Assembly: GCA_902786725.1 (NCBI GenBank)
Contig: CADADP010000002.1
Span: 1 to 64,000, forward strand
DNA length: 64,000 bases
Reading direction: 5' to 3'
Source of the DNA: an uncultured Bacteroidales bacterium
GTDB lineage: Bacteria > Bacteroidota > Bacteroidia > Bacteroidales > Muribaculaceae
A program made the position numbers and the translations under genes. A model generated the notes under the pieces. That model saw nothing but the letters and a program-made list of their open reading frames with translations, was not told the origin of the DNA and searched no databases. Positions 1-8,433 of the stretch are shown piece after piece (position 1 is the stretch's first letter; each line of letters begins with the position of its first letter).

Positions 1-98
1 GATTTTGTTTTTCTTTGCAATGTCTAAAAGGAAATCTTACAGACAGACTTGCCTGGCGGACATATATATTGGAATAGGCGTTTACTAACGCTTTGAGT

Positions 99-272
99 GA
101 CACCTGAATCTCGCAAATTCAACCTTACGTCACGAGAAGCCGCAGTAGATGCCTGCGTATAGCGACAACTCTCCCATTGTGCCTTTGTGGCGCAAGGGCA
201 GTTGCCATATATGCGTGGGCCTCTGCATACTTCTCGTCCCAGACGTGAGGAGCATGCGAGAGCTTAGGTGTC
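99..272 (+). ncRNA. Rod-shaped structured RNA, 6S-like candidate
   Basis: Hand folding gives one long interrupted hairpin. Paired blocks are 99-105/266-272, 109-115/255-261, 123-131/242-250, 132-139/230-237, 142-145/223-226, 151-153/218-220, 155-161/208-214, 166-170/200-204, 173-175/196-198 and 177-183/189-195, about 60 pairs in all, with the apical loop at 184-188. Three pairs (126:247, 157:212, 180:192) are G-U if the plus strand is transcribed but A-C mismatches on the minus strand, so the RNA is read rightward. A further helix 91-95/281-285 may extend the base. A rod of this length with small internal loops is the architecture of 6S RNA, which binds RNA polymerase. The 6S identity is inference; a Bacteroidales-specific RNA family is equally possible. 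No clear promoter or terminator was found, and no protein is seen in 1-382. Confidence 0.6.
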
Positions 273-382
273 AGGACGAGCAAAGATGTATGACTCCCAC
301 GCTTTTTTCGTATATATCCTAAACTTGATATTACTAACCAGCCTAAGAAGGGAGTGGAGGCATTATAAACATTCGAATTGTT

Positions 383-604
383 ATGCCTTTATTCAGAATT
401 ACAGTCAAGCAGAGAGTGAACACCAACGGTATCCGCTTGGAACCAGGAATGAGTGTCGAAGTAGCAAGCAATTCTTTCAGTGACCCCGTGCATACCAACG
501 GCGGACAAATTGTAGCCGATGCTTTCATGCGCATCTATGGCGTTGACATCAAGAAGGCAGGAGCCTTGAACGGAATATATTTGAAAGTTGATAGAATTGG
601 ATAA
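383..604 (+). CDS. Small conserved Bacteroidales protein (DUF6140-like)
   Basis: This 73-aa protein begins MPLFRITVKQRVNTNGIRLE and has the look of a single small beta-rich domain: an N-terminal strand, a PGMSVEV turn and a C-terminal helix-strand around DAFMRIYGVDIKKAGAL. From memory it resembles the short Bacteroidales family DUF6140, whose function is unknown; the family name should be verified. It has no signal peptide and no cysteines. It starts about 110 bases after the structured RNA and stops 12 bases before the first dynamin-like GTPase, so it is probably the first gene of that operon. The reading frame is sound because the overlapping ORFs in other frames have no recognisable composition. 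Confidence 0.8.
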   Translation: MPLFRITVKQRVNTNGIRLEPGMSVEVASNSFSDPVHTNGGQIVADAFMRIYGVDIKKAGALNGIYLKVDRIG

Positions 605-616
605 TACCGAATAATA

Positions 617-2473
617 ATGATACAACAAATAGACCGGCTTATCGCTATTGCTCAAGATGTCAATCTGTTGAGCGAGGCTGCGCAACTTAGTTTTATCAAG
701 CAACGTTTTTCTGACGAGAACTGCGAAATGATCCTTCCCCTCGTAGGAGAATTTAGTGCGGGCAAGACTACCCTTATTAATTCGTTGACAGATTCTAAAC
801 AGTTAGAGACTGCAACCAAGCCTACTACTGCTACAATTTATGAGATTCATTTCGGCTGTGATAGCTGTTATGCAGAGGTATATAATGAGCAGGGGGAGAA
901 GATGCGTATAGAAGATATATCGTCAATAAAGAATGAAAAGTTAGGTGATTCTGTGGTGATAAATGTATTTGATACTGCTAAACGATTACCATCAAATATT
1001 GTGTTAGTTGATACGCCAGGACTTTCTTCTGAAGACCCCCGTCACAAGCAGACGTTGATTGATTTCCTTCCAAACGCCGACGGCGTTTTACTTGTTGTAG
1101 ATGTGAATCAGCAAATCACCCGTTCACTCACCGACTTTATCAATATGATGAACTTGGCCCGTCGTCCAGTATTTCTTGTTCTTACAAAGTGTGATACAAA
1201 AGCTACTACAGAGTTAGAGGATACAAAGCATTATATTGCTGAGAACTGCAAGCTTCCTCTGACACGTTTAGTTTGTGTGTCGGCTGCAAAGGGAGATACC
1301 GAAGAGCTTTATGAATTACTTGATGGCATACATGCAGAGAAGGGAAAAATCTTGGCACAAGTGAACGAGCAGCGGCTGAATGATATTGTGAAAGTAATGG
1401 TTGAGCATATAGGTGAATTGTTGAAAACATCTTCGTCAGATAAAGACCTGGAGGATGCAATTAGGCAAAAGGAACAAGAACTCAAAAAGATAGACCGTAC
1501 CATTACAAGGCTTATCGAAGCATCCGAATACGATATTGAAAGTGAAGAGCGCAATACAGAACGGAAGTTCCAAGATACGGTATTCGAGCGCTTGGATGTT
1601 ATTGCAGCATCGAAAAGCAACAACTTCAATGCAGAGGCTATCTCGGCCATCAACAATACGGCAAGCATCTGCTTGAATGATTTTAAGAACGGCGTTGAAA
1701 AAATCATAGCCGACAAAATCAAGGAGCACAATATCGACGATGGCATCACATTCAACTCCCTGCAAGGTATAGACATGTCACAACTATCCGTATCTTCTCT
1801 GTCCTACGATCTTGATCTAGACTCCATTGGTCATGAATACGATGGCATGATTGCAACTGGCGTAAAGGTCGCTGCCGCTGTAGCTGCCGTTACTGCTGTT
1901 GTAGCTACAGCTGGTGGGGCGGCAGGAGCTGTCGGGGCGGCAGGAACTGCCACGGAAGTTGGTGCTGGTGCCGCCGAACTCGCAATGGATGCTGGTGGTG
2001 TCTTAGAAGCTGTTGACATCGCCTCTGATGTGGGTAATATTGTTTCTAACCAACGACACATTAGCCGTGTACAGCAAGCTGTCAGTTTTGTTGGTCAAGC
2101 CAGTGAGCAATACAACAATATCAACCAAGTGAATGCCAACGCAGGCAATCAGGTTGGTGCCAAAAAAGGACTCATTGAAGGAATGGTAGGCTTTGTCACC
2201 GATAAAACATGGGGAAAACCGCAGCGGCGCAGAGCTATACGCGAGTATATTGACGGTACGCTTGCACCACAGTTCAAAGTTGCAATGTCTAAAAACTCCA
2301 GGAAAGTGACGGATGACATAGCAGAATTATTATACGAAGAGGCTCAGGTGTCTTTGGCTGAAAAGAAACAGGCACTGGAAACTTTGCAGGAAGAACGCAA
2401 ACAAAAAAAGGAGTCATACAACAAACGTCTAGAAGTGTTGCGTGATTATCAAAATGAGTTATTAACTTTATAA
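617..2473 (+). CDS. Dynamin-like GTPase 1 with Ala/Gly-rich membrane segment
   Basis: This 618-aa protein has a dynamin-family G domain at its N-terminus: P-loop GEFSAGKT (44-51), switch-I threonines in TKPTTAT (67-73), G3 motif DTPG (132-135) and G4 motif TKCD (190-193). Helical, coiled-coil-rich sequence follows (about 250-370). At 411-450 lies a strongly hydrophobic Ala/Gly/Val segment, placed where bacterial dynamins carry a membrane-inserting paddle. The C-terminus (about 570-618) is again coiled coil. Family knowledge: such GTPases bind and fuse or remodel membranes, often as pairs of different subunits. The gene is 7 bases from the next one and shares its operon with two further dynamin-like proteins. 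Its DNA is AT-rich compared with Mfd or TopA downstream. The specific role is not known; membrane repair or phage defence is inferred. Confidence 0.88.
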   Translation: MIQQIDRLIAIAQDVNLLSEAAQLSFIKQRFSDENCEMILPLVGEFSAGKTTLINSLTDSKQLETATKPTTATIYEIHFGCDSCYAEVYNEQGEKMRIEDISSIKNEKLGDSVVINVFDTAKRLPSNIVLVDTPGLSSEDPRHKQTLIDFLPNADGVLLVVDVNQQITRSLTDFINMMNLARRPVFLVLTKCDTKATTELEDTKHYIAENCKLPLTRLVCVSAAKGDTEELYELLDGIHAEKGKILAQVNEQRLNDIVKVMVEHIGELLKTSSSDKDLEDAIRQKEQELKKIDRTITRLIEASEYDIESEERNTERKFQDTVFERLDVIAASKSNNFNAEAISAINNTASICLNDFKNGVEKIIADKIKEHNIDDGITFNSLQGIDMSQLSVSSLSYDLDLDSIGHEYDGMIATGVKVAAAVAAVTAVVATAGGAAGAVGAAGTATEVGAGAAELAMDAGGVLEAVDIASDVGNIVSNQRHISRVQQAVSFVGQASEQYNNINQVNANAGNQVGAKKGLIEGMVGFVTDKTWGKPQRRRAIREYIDGTLAPQFKVAMSKNSRKVTDDIAELLYEEAQVSLAEKKQALETLQEERKQKKESYNKRLEVLRDYQNELLTL

Positions 2474-2480
2474 ATCCGAA

Positions 2481-2864
2481 ATGAATATGATAGAATTTAT
2501 TACAGGAGCCGTACTTGGAGCCGGTGGAATGGTAGCAAAAGACTTGTTGTTAGGTGGAAAGCAGTCAGATACAGATAGACAACAACGTCAAACAGAACAA
2601 TTATTATCTGAAAACGAGAAGTTGCGCAATCGCAATCGAGAAGCCGAACGACGGATTGAAGACCTAATGGCCGAGATACAGAAACTGACGCGGAAGGCTA
2701 AAGACCGGGCTGTCAGCACTGACGACCTTGAAGATGAGTTGGCTGATGCAAAGCGGAAGATAACAAAGTTGCAACAGCAAAATGACGATCTTATGCGCAA
2801 GGTTCAGGAGTACAAGTCTGCCTGCGACAGCTACGAGCAAGAACTATCACAGCTAAAACGCTAA
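2481..2864 (+). CDS. Small coiled-coil protein with hydrophobic N-terminus
   Basis: This 127-aa protein starts with a glycine-rich hydrophobic stretch (residues 3-26, FITGAVLGAGGMVAKDLLLG) that could be a short membrane helix or an amphipathic anchor. The rest, from about residue 30 to 125, is highly charged heptad-type coiled coil rich in Glu, Lys, Arg and Gln. No enzymatic motif is visible. It sits between two dynamin-like GTPases, 7 bases after the first and 19 before the second, and resembles the anchored coiled-coil head of the second one. An adaptor or scaffold that recruits the GTPases to a membrane is a reasonable inference. No named family was recognised. Confidence 0.8.
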   Translation: MNMIEFITGAVLGAGGMVAKDLLLGGKQSDTDRQQRQTEQLLSENEKLRNRNREAERRIEDLMAEIQKLTRKAKDRAVSTDDLEDELADAKRKITKLQQQNDDLMRKVQEYKSACDSYEQELSQLKR

Positions 2865-2883
2865 TTACGCACTCAGTAGGGTT

Positions 2884-4722
2884 ATGGATATAGTAACGAT
2901 TATATATATTGTAGTGGCTATCTTATTGGGAGCTGTTGCAACTTACTTCGTAATGCGAAGGCCAGTTTCCACCCCAAAGCCACAGCCACAAGAGTCTCAA
3001 ACTCCCATGGTGGAGTTGTCACGTCTGGAGCAGGCCGAAAATTTGCTGACTGAGGCCAAAGCACGCAACGAAGAATTGAACCAACAAATCAATTTGCTTA
3101 AAGAAAGTGGGCTGGCCGACCCAAACTTACTGGAAAAGCTTTCTGATATTGATAACTTGAAAAAGAAACTCAAAAAGTTGCAAGATGATTTGGAAGACAA
3201 TGAAGATGAACTTGATGAGACAAAGAAAAAGTTAAAAAATAAGGTTGCCGACTATAACCAGTTACAACAGGACAAGGAGAAAGTTGACAATGATTTCCGC
3301 AAAGTTACGCGTCAGTTTGAAGAAATCCAACACCAGCTGGAGGAGACAACGGAATCACTCCACCTTAAAATGGAGTCGCTTACCTTTGTTCAAAGTATAC
3401 TGACAGCCGTTGAAGACAATGACAAACAGACAAGCGAAACATATTCGAAGGTAGAGCAGCTGGCAACTTTTATACGTAGTGACTTAAAAGACATACTCAA
3501 GCCCTATGTCAGGCAGAATGGTAACAATGCCGCACTCTTCGGCGAAGAACTGATGCGCTGGGAGATTGTGCAAAAGAAAAGCTGGATAGCAGGCAAAACG
3601 ACCATTGCTTTCGTGGGAGAGTTCTCTGCAGGTAAAACTTCAATAGTGAACCGTATTTTGTCACAAGACAATCCTGACGTGCCCCGTCTGCCTGTTAGCA
3701 CCAAAGCTACCACTGCAATACCCACCTATATTACAGGCAAGCCTCATGAGGAATATCGCTTTTTCTCACGTGATAACAAACTGAAAAAGATAGATAAGTC
3801 CGACTTCAACCGCGTTACAAAAGAGGTCCTTGACCAAGTGGGGGGCATGTCTAACCTGATACAGTATTTCGTTATGGCTTATAAGAACGAGAACTTAGAT
3901 AATCTGAGCATTCTCGACACTCCTGGTTTCAGTTCAAACGATAGCGAGGATAGTCAACGCACACTGGAGGTAATCAACGAATGCGACGCACTGTTTTGGG
4001 TATTCGATGTGAATATGGGGACACCGAACAAGACATCGATAGACCTTATCAAAAAGCATCTGCATAAACCTCTTTATGTAGTCATCAATAAAGTGGATAC
4101 AAAAGCTCCCTCGGAGGTTGAAAGCGTGGAGAAACTTATATGCGACACCTTTCAGCGTGAAGGCGTAGCCATAGAAGGATGTATTCAGTTCTCGGCCAAG
4201 GTACCACTGAACAACATAATGGATCCTATCAAAAGTGTGAAAAGTACTTCAGGAGAAAGTGCTTACCTTCGTTCATTGCAAGAGCTGGTTGTACAGGTGA
4301 AAAAAGATGCAGAGAAAAAAGTCAAAGAGGAAAATAGAGAATATACAGACTATAGCAGTCAATTTGATGAGGCACTTCAGCAATTTAATGATTCATGTAA
4401 CACTCTTCAAGAAAATTGCGATGTTGCAGTAAACATCATTGATATGTCATGGACAGAACAAACCATATCCAAACTTTGGGGCAATGAAGACAAATATGAA
4501 TTGTCAAAAGAAGATGGAAAGCATCTGAAAGAAACTATCGTTGATTACATTGCAGGTAATAATCTACAGGTAATCCGCAACAACTGCGAGCTAATCAGCA
4601 ACCTTAGTCAGCAGACACAACAAGCCTATAGCAAGCTCATTGAGGCAAGAGAACAGTTCCAGAGTTTGACAAAAGCAGAGCAAACGCTTCAAAAGAACAT
4701 ACAATTGGTTAAGTCAAAATAA
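2884..4722 (+). CDS. Dynamin-like GTPase 2, membrane-anchored coiled coil
   Basis: This 612-aa protein has an unusual order of parts. A transmembrane helix at residues 3-24 is followed by a short proline-rich linker, then a long coiled coil (about 45-175), and only then a dynamin-type G domain with P-loop GEFSAGKT (245-252), switch-I KATTAIPT (274-281), G3 DTPG (345-348) and G4 NKVD (402-405). The C-terminal 150 residues are helical. The P-loop is identical to that of dynamin-like GTPase 1, suggesting a related pair. With its N-terminal anchor the GTPase would be held on the cytoplasmic face of the inner membrane. It lies 19 bases after the coiled-coil gene and 10 bases before the third GTPase gene. 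Bacterial dynamins usually carry the G domain first, so the anchored N-terminal stalk is noteworthy. Confidence 0.87.
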   Translation: MDIVTIIYIVVAILLGAVATYFVMRRPVSTPKPQPQESQTPMVELSRLEQAENLLTEAKARNEELNQQINLLKESGLADPNLLEKLSDIDNLKKKLKKLQDDLEDNEDELDETKKKLKNKVADYNQLQQDKEKVDNDFRKVTRQFEEIQHQLEETTESLHLKMESLTFVQSILTAVEDNDKQTSETYSKVEQLATFIRSDLKDILKPYVRQNGNNAALFGEELMRWEIVQKKSWIAGKTTIAFVGEFSAGKTSIVNRILSQDNPDVPRLPVSTKATTAIPTYITGKPHEEYRFFSRDNKLKKIDKSDFNRVTKEVLDQVGGMSNLIQYFVMAYKNENLDNLSILDTPGFSSNDSEDSQRTLEVINECDALFWVFDVNMGTPNKTSIDLIKKHLHKPLYVVINKVDTKAPSEVESVEKLICDTFQREGVAIEGCIQFSAKVPLNNIMDPIKSVKSTSGESAYLRSLQELVVQVKKDAEKKVKEENREYTDYSSQFDEALQQFNDSCNTLQENCDVAVNIIDMSWTEQTISKLWGNEDKYELSKEDGKHLKETIVDYIAGNNLQVIRNNCELISNLSQQTQQAYSKLIEAREQFQSLTKAEQTLQKNIQLVKSK

Positions 4723-4732
4723 AAGCAATATT

Positions 4733-6796
4733 ATGCCACAAAACTTATTTCAACAACTAAATCTGCCAGAGAAGAAACGACGAATGGCAGAACTCATAGA
4801 GAAAGCCACAGAAATAGGATGGCTGAAAGCTGAGGACCGTAATAATTATATCAGCAAGCTACAAAACGATATACTGACTATAGGTGTGATAGGTCAGATG
4901 AAAGCGGGTAAGTCTACCTTCTTAAATAGCTTTGTCTTTGGAGATACGGTATTGCCTGTTGCCACTACACCTATGACCGCTGCGCTGTCTGTTGTCACTT
5001 GGGGAGAGAAAGAACAGATAGAAGCAGAGTTTTACACCTCCGAAGAATGGCAGGAACAGTTGGCGACAGCTCAGATAAATTCTGAAGAAATTGGTGACGA
5101 AGCTAAGAAAGCTAAAATTCAAGCCGCTCAGGAACTTGTTGAGAAGTCAAAACAGTTGGGTAGCGCCCTCAATGGGTTATTGGGCAAGAAGCAGACCGAC
5201 ACATTAACAAATCTTATCGATTATGTAGGAGCCAATGGTCGCTATGTATCCATCACCAAACAAGTGACCATCTACTGCCCACTTGACTATTTACGGGGAG
5301 TGCGTATTGTTGACACACCGGGATTCAACGATCCCATTGTCTCACGTGAGGAACGGACGAAAGAGTTTCTGAAACAGGCCGACGTGGTGTTGCTCATGCT
5401 CTATGCAGGTCAGCCTTTTAGTGCTGTCGACCGTAATATCCTTTTTAAACATGTTGGTGGCTGTGGCATCGGCAAGGTACTCATTGGCATCAACAAATAT
5501 GATATACCTTACGGTAGCGGCGAAAGTGAAGAGCAGATTCGTGCCTACGTAAAGAGTGAAATTGCCAAAGCTGCTCAAACGATGGGAGATGAACAGCTCA
5601 ACGACATTCTGCGTGACACAGAGCCTATACCTCTTTCTGCAGAAATGGCTCTTGTTTCACAATTGCCCATGAGCCGTGTACAATCGAGTGATATATATAA
5701 GAAGGCTTGGGAACGGGCACAAGAGAATTTCGAAGTGACCTCACCTCAAGAGTTGCGTCAGCGAAGCCACATTGACGAACTGATAGAAGCCATTCGGCAA
5801 ATGATAGAGCGTGAGAAATCGGCCATTCTCTTCCGCAAACCTCTCAATGCCATTCTTGCACTTGGTAACAATCTGAAGACTGACATTGAAGAGCAGATTT
5901 TGAAGACAAAGAACGAGATTGAACTATTGCAAGCTCCCGATGAAGAATTGGAAGAATGTGAAAGTCAACTTGAACGCATCAATAGAAGAATGAACCGTAA
6001 GATTGATTCGATGGGTGATGACCTCAACGAGGTATTCCAGGAGATTGTTAGGCGAGGCAGCAATGACATGGAAGATGCAGTTGACAGTTGTTGCAGCAAG
6101 ATGCACTCTATTGTTGATGCTTGGGGACGATTTACCAGCGGTGAAAAGCTGGTAGCCGATCTTGAACGTTGTGAGAAGTTCCTATATACTCGCACACTAA
6201 AACGCATAGCAGACGGAGTTAACAGCCAGGCCAAGCTAAAAGTAAAACAAACGCTTGATGAATTCTTTGTTGATGCAGAAGATATCCTCTGCAAAATCGA
6301 GATAGCCGACTTCGACCCTCGAGACTTTGTGAAAGGAGTTTCTAAAAAATTCGACTTTAGCAGTAGCGACTCGCTTTTTTCCTTTACTGATGATGACGAG
6401 ACCGACACGGAATATGGACTTTGGGAATTGGCAGGCGATTTTTTAAATGGGTTTACTTTCGGATTAACTGGAGTGATCGGCAATGCGATTACTCATGGTG
6501 ATATGGCAGCTAAAGTTCATAGCATCATTAACGATGCTGCTGCGGATTTTGACGCCAAGGCATTCTTAGGCACTATAATAGACTGCAAAGACAAGATAAT
6601 CAGTGAAGTGCAAGAAGCTTTTATCAACGAGTTACTAACGCCACTGAAGGAGCAACTCGATGAGATTCGACATCAAACTACTGACAAGGCTCAACGCTTA
6701 GAGGCCAGCCAAACACGATTGTCTGACTTACTCAAACAAAAAGAAAACCTTGTAAAGCAAATAAAAGAAATGAACGAGAATGCTACGTTTATTTAA
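4733..6796 (+). CDS. Dynamin-like GTPase 3
   Basis: This 687-aa dynamin-like protein belongs to a different subgroup from its two neighbours. Its P-loop is GQMKAGKS (54-61), switch I is TTPMTAA (78-84), G3 is DTPGFND (194-200) and G4 is NKYD (254-257). An inserted helical segment of about 60 residues separates switch I from G3. The middle is coiled coil (about 375-430). Around 560-590 there is a hydrophobic Gly/Phe-rich stretch that may contact membrane, and the last 60 residues form a coiled coil. It is the last gene of the operon and is followed by a strong terminator. Having three distinct dynamin-like proteins in one transcript recalls bacterial systems in which unlike dynamins pair, but homology to any named system could not be tested here. 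Confidence 0.87.
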   Translation: MPQNLFQQLNLPEKKRRMAELIEKATEIGWLKAEDRNNYISKLQNDILTIGVIGQMKAGKSTFLNSFVFGDTVLPVATTPMTAALSVVTWGEKEQIEAEFYTSEEWQEQLATAQINSEEIGDEAKKAKIQAAQELVEKSKQLGSALNGLLGKKQTDTLTNLIDYVGANGRYVSITKQVTIYCPLDYLRGVRIVDTPGFNDPIVSREERTKEFLKQADVVLLMLYAGQPFSAVDRNILFKHVGGCGIGKVLIGINKYDIPYGSGESEEQIRAYVKSEIAKAAQTMGDEQLNDILRDTEPIPLSAEMALVSQLPMSRVQSSDIYKKAWERAQENFEVTSPQELRQRSHIDELIEAIRQMIEREKSAILFRKPLNAILALGNNLKTDIEEQILKTKNEIELLQAPDEELEECESQLERINRRMNRKIDSMGDDLNEVFQEIVRRGSNDMEDAVDSCCSKMHSIVDAWGRFTSGEKLVADLERCEKFLYTRTLKRIADGVNSQAKLKVKQTLDEFFVDAEDILCKIEIADFDPRDFVKGVSKKFDFSSSDSLFSFTDDDETDTEYGLWELAGDFLNGFTFGLTGVIGNAITHGDMAAKVHSIINDAAADFDAKAFLGTIIDCKDKIISEVQEAFINELLTPLKEQLDEIRHQTTDKAQRLEASQTRLSDLLKQKENLVKQIKEMNENATFI

Positions 6797-6828
6797 AAAA
6801 TAGAATTATAATTGTTTCATAAAAAAGT

Positions 6829-6870
6829 GGAAGTTGTGCCTTGTTTGGGCGCAACTTTCTTTTATTTTTG
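6829..6870 (+). terminator. Terminator of the dynamin operon
   Basis: A 10-base stem AAGTTGTGCC (6831-6840) pairs with 6848-6857, with one wobble, around a short loop, and a T-rich run follows (6856-6869). It lies 35 bases after the last GTPase stop codon. Confidence 0.8.
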
Positions 6871-7139
6871 CTGCATATTCTAATTGTTGCATTATGGATG
6901 ATTACTTAACTTTCCGTAATATTTACGGAACCGGCACTTTCCTGCATCAACACACCACGCGGCATCGTAGCCTAACGGCCCGAACATGGCTGTCTGAGTG
7001 ATTGCAGCGAATACAGGTAGAGTCAATAAGAATCGGCCTCATGCCATGTTGTGGAGCATGAGACCGAATGTTGCTGTTATTAAGTATGCGGATTATAACT
7101 GTCGCCGTAGGCCTGAATATCACAGCTACGTGGCGAAGG
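6871..7139. other. Gene-free spacer with one hairpin
   Basis: No convincing reading frame is present. An 11-base stem with one mismatch (7034-7044 with 7056-7066, arms CGGCCTCATGC and GCATGAGACCG) lies about 75 bases downstream of the minus-strand phosphatase-fold gene and is followed on that strand by ATTCTTATT. It may be that gene's terminator, though the T-run is weak. Nothing else was recognised. Confidence 0.4.
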
Positions 7140-8210
7140 TTACTGAACTTCCTTGACAAGGAAGATCTCTGTGGGGAAGTGGTCGCTGTAACCATTTAGG
7201 AAGATACCGGCCGAATAGGTACGCAATGGGTATCCCTGGCGCTCTCCCTCTTTGGTCTTGAGAAATTCGCGATTCAGCACTTCGGCGCGCAAGAATGTGA
7301 GCCCCGGCTTATCCTTAGAGTCGTAGTGACGAAGGAAGTACTGGTTAAATACGATTTGGTCGAAGAGGTTCCACTGTCCGCGATAAGCGAGAGTGCCTAT
7401 GCCCTTGTCGAGTATCTTCCAGAAGGGGTTGTAGATGTCGCCTATTTCTTGCACGTCTTTCATGTCGCGCTTGGCCCCCATAGCCACGGCACAACTCTTG
7501 TTCTGCGGGTCGTCGTTAAGGTCGCCCATGAAGATGATGCCCTGGTTAGGGTCGTCGGCGAGCAGAGAATCCACAGTGTGCCGCATCATCTTGCCGGCGG
7601 CCTCACGTAGCCAACTCGATTGCTCCTCGCCACCAAGACGGGAAGGCCAGTGGTTGACCAGCACGCTCACTTTCTCGCCCGCGAGCATACCGGTAACACA
7701 AAGTTGGTCACGGGTGCGGAATGTGGGATAGTCGATAAATCGGGAGTCGAGCCTCTGGTTGGTGACATTGAGCACCTTGAAGAAGCGCGGATTATAGAGC
7801 AGACCCACGTCCACGCCACGGCGGTCGGGGCCGTCGTGATGAATCACTTGCAGGTGCCAGTCTCTGATTTCGGGTTGCTTGACGAGGTCGTCGAGCACGG
7901 TGCGGTTCTCAATCTCGCTGACTCCGATGAGAGCAGGTCCCATAGGAGTGTTCTTTGTGGCCATTTGGCTTATGGCATAAGCCATGTTGTGCTGCTTGGA
8001 CCAGTACTTGGCATTATTCCACTGGCGGCCGCCTTGCGGCGAGAACTCAAGGTCGTAGGTACCGTTGTTGTTAATTGTGTCGAAAAGATTCTCCAAGTTG
8101 TAGAACATCACGCCAAACACCTGATAGCGCTTGCCACCGTCGGCTTGCTGGCACTGGGCCAGCGGTGAGATGCACAGCCACGAGAGAAGTAATAATACTA
8201 GTTTCTTCAT
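7140..8210 (-). CDS. Secreted endonuclease/exonuclease/phosphatase-fold protein
   Basis: This 356-aa protein has a signal peptide (about residues 1-20, hydrophobic core LVLLLLSWLCISPLAQC). The mature part carries the motifs of the endonuclease/exonuclease/phosphatase superfamily in order: YNLENLFD, GVSEIENR, DVGLLYN, NHWPSR, GDLNDDP and the C-terminal SDHFP. These supply the metal-binding Glu and Asp and the catalytic His residues, so the protein should be an active metal-dependent phosphodiesterase or nuclease in the periplasm or outside the cell. The substrate cannot be read from the sequence. It is transcribed alone, divergently from the ABC exporter, with a TAATTTTG promoter element just upstream. 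Confidence 0.85.
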   Translation of the reverse strand: MKKLVLLLLSWLCISPLAQCQQADGGKRYQVFGVMFYNLENLFDTINNNGTYDLEFSPQGGRQWNNAKYWSKQHNMAYAISQMATKNTPMGPALIGVSEIENRTVLDDLVKQPEIRDWHLQVIHHDGPDRRGVDVGLLYNPRFFKVLNVTNQRLDSRFIDYPTFRTRDQLCVTGMLAGEKVSVLVNHWPSRLGGEEQSSWLREAAGKMMRHTVDSLLADDPNQGIIFMGDLNDDPQNKSCAVAMGAKRDMKDVQEIGDIYNPFWKILDKGIGTLAYRGQWNLFDQIVFNQYFLRHYDSKDKPGLTFLRAEVLNREFLKTKEGERQGYPLRTYSAGIFLNGYSDHFPTEIFLVKEVQ

Positions 8211-8247
8211 TTTCTGGATTTTTATTGTTTAGAAGATTAATTTTCCC

Positions 8248-8255
8248 CAAAATTA
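8248..8255 (-). promoter_or_regulatory. -7 element for the phosphatase-fold gene
   Basis: On the minus strand this reads TAATTTTG, a match to the Bacteroidetes -7 consensus TAnnTTTG, 38 bases upstream of the start codon. No TTTG box was found at the usual -33 distance. Confidence 0.5.
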
Positions 8256-8340
8256 GTGATTTTTATTTAAATTCACACTATTATCATGAGAAAAAATGCG
8301 CCGTGAGGGTGAAATGTGTCGTATGAGCTATGGCGTGTGA

Positions 8341-8372
8341 TTTGGTTTTATCGTGAATAAGGATTAATTTTG
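8341..8372 (+). promoter_or_regulatory. Promoter of the ABC exporter gene
   Basis: A TTTG box at 8341-8344 is separated by 20 bases from TAATTTTG at 8365-8372. Both boxes and the spacing match the Bacteroidetes primary sigma-factor promoter. Transcription should start near 8379, giving a leader of about 55 bases. Confidence 0.75.
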
Positions 8373-8433
8373 TGGTTGGAAAGTGTTTTGCTCGCGCACC
8401 ACGTGTAGTGAGTTGTTAAAAATATGAATATCG

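Noticed and set aside
1..382. tRNA, tmRNA, SRP RNA or RNase P RNA
   Set aside because: No conserved signatures of these RNAs (cloverleaf with CCA stem, tag frame, GGUCAGG-type loop, or P4 sequences) were seen; the rod-like fold fits 6S better.
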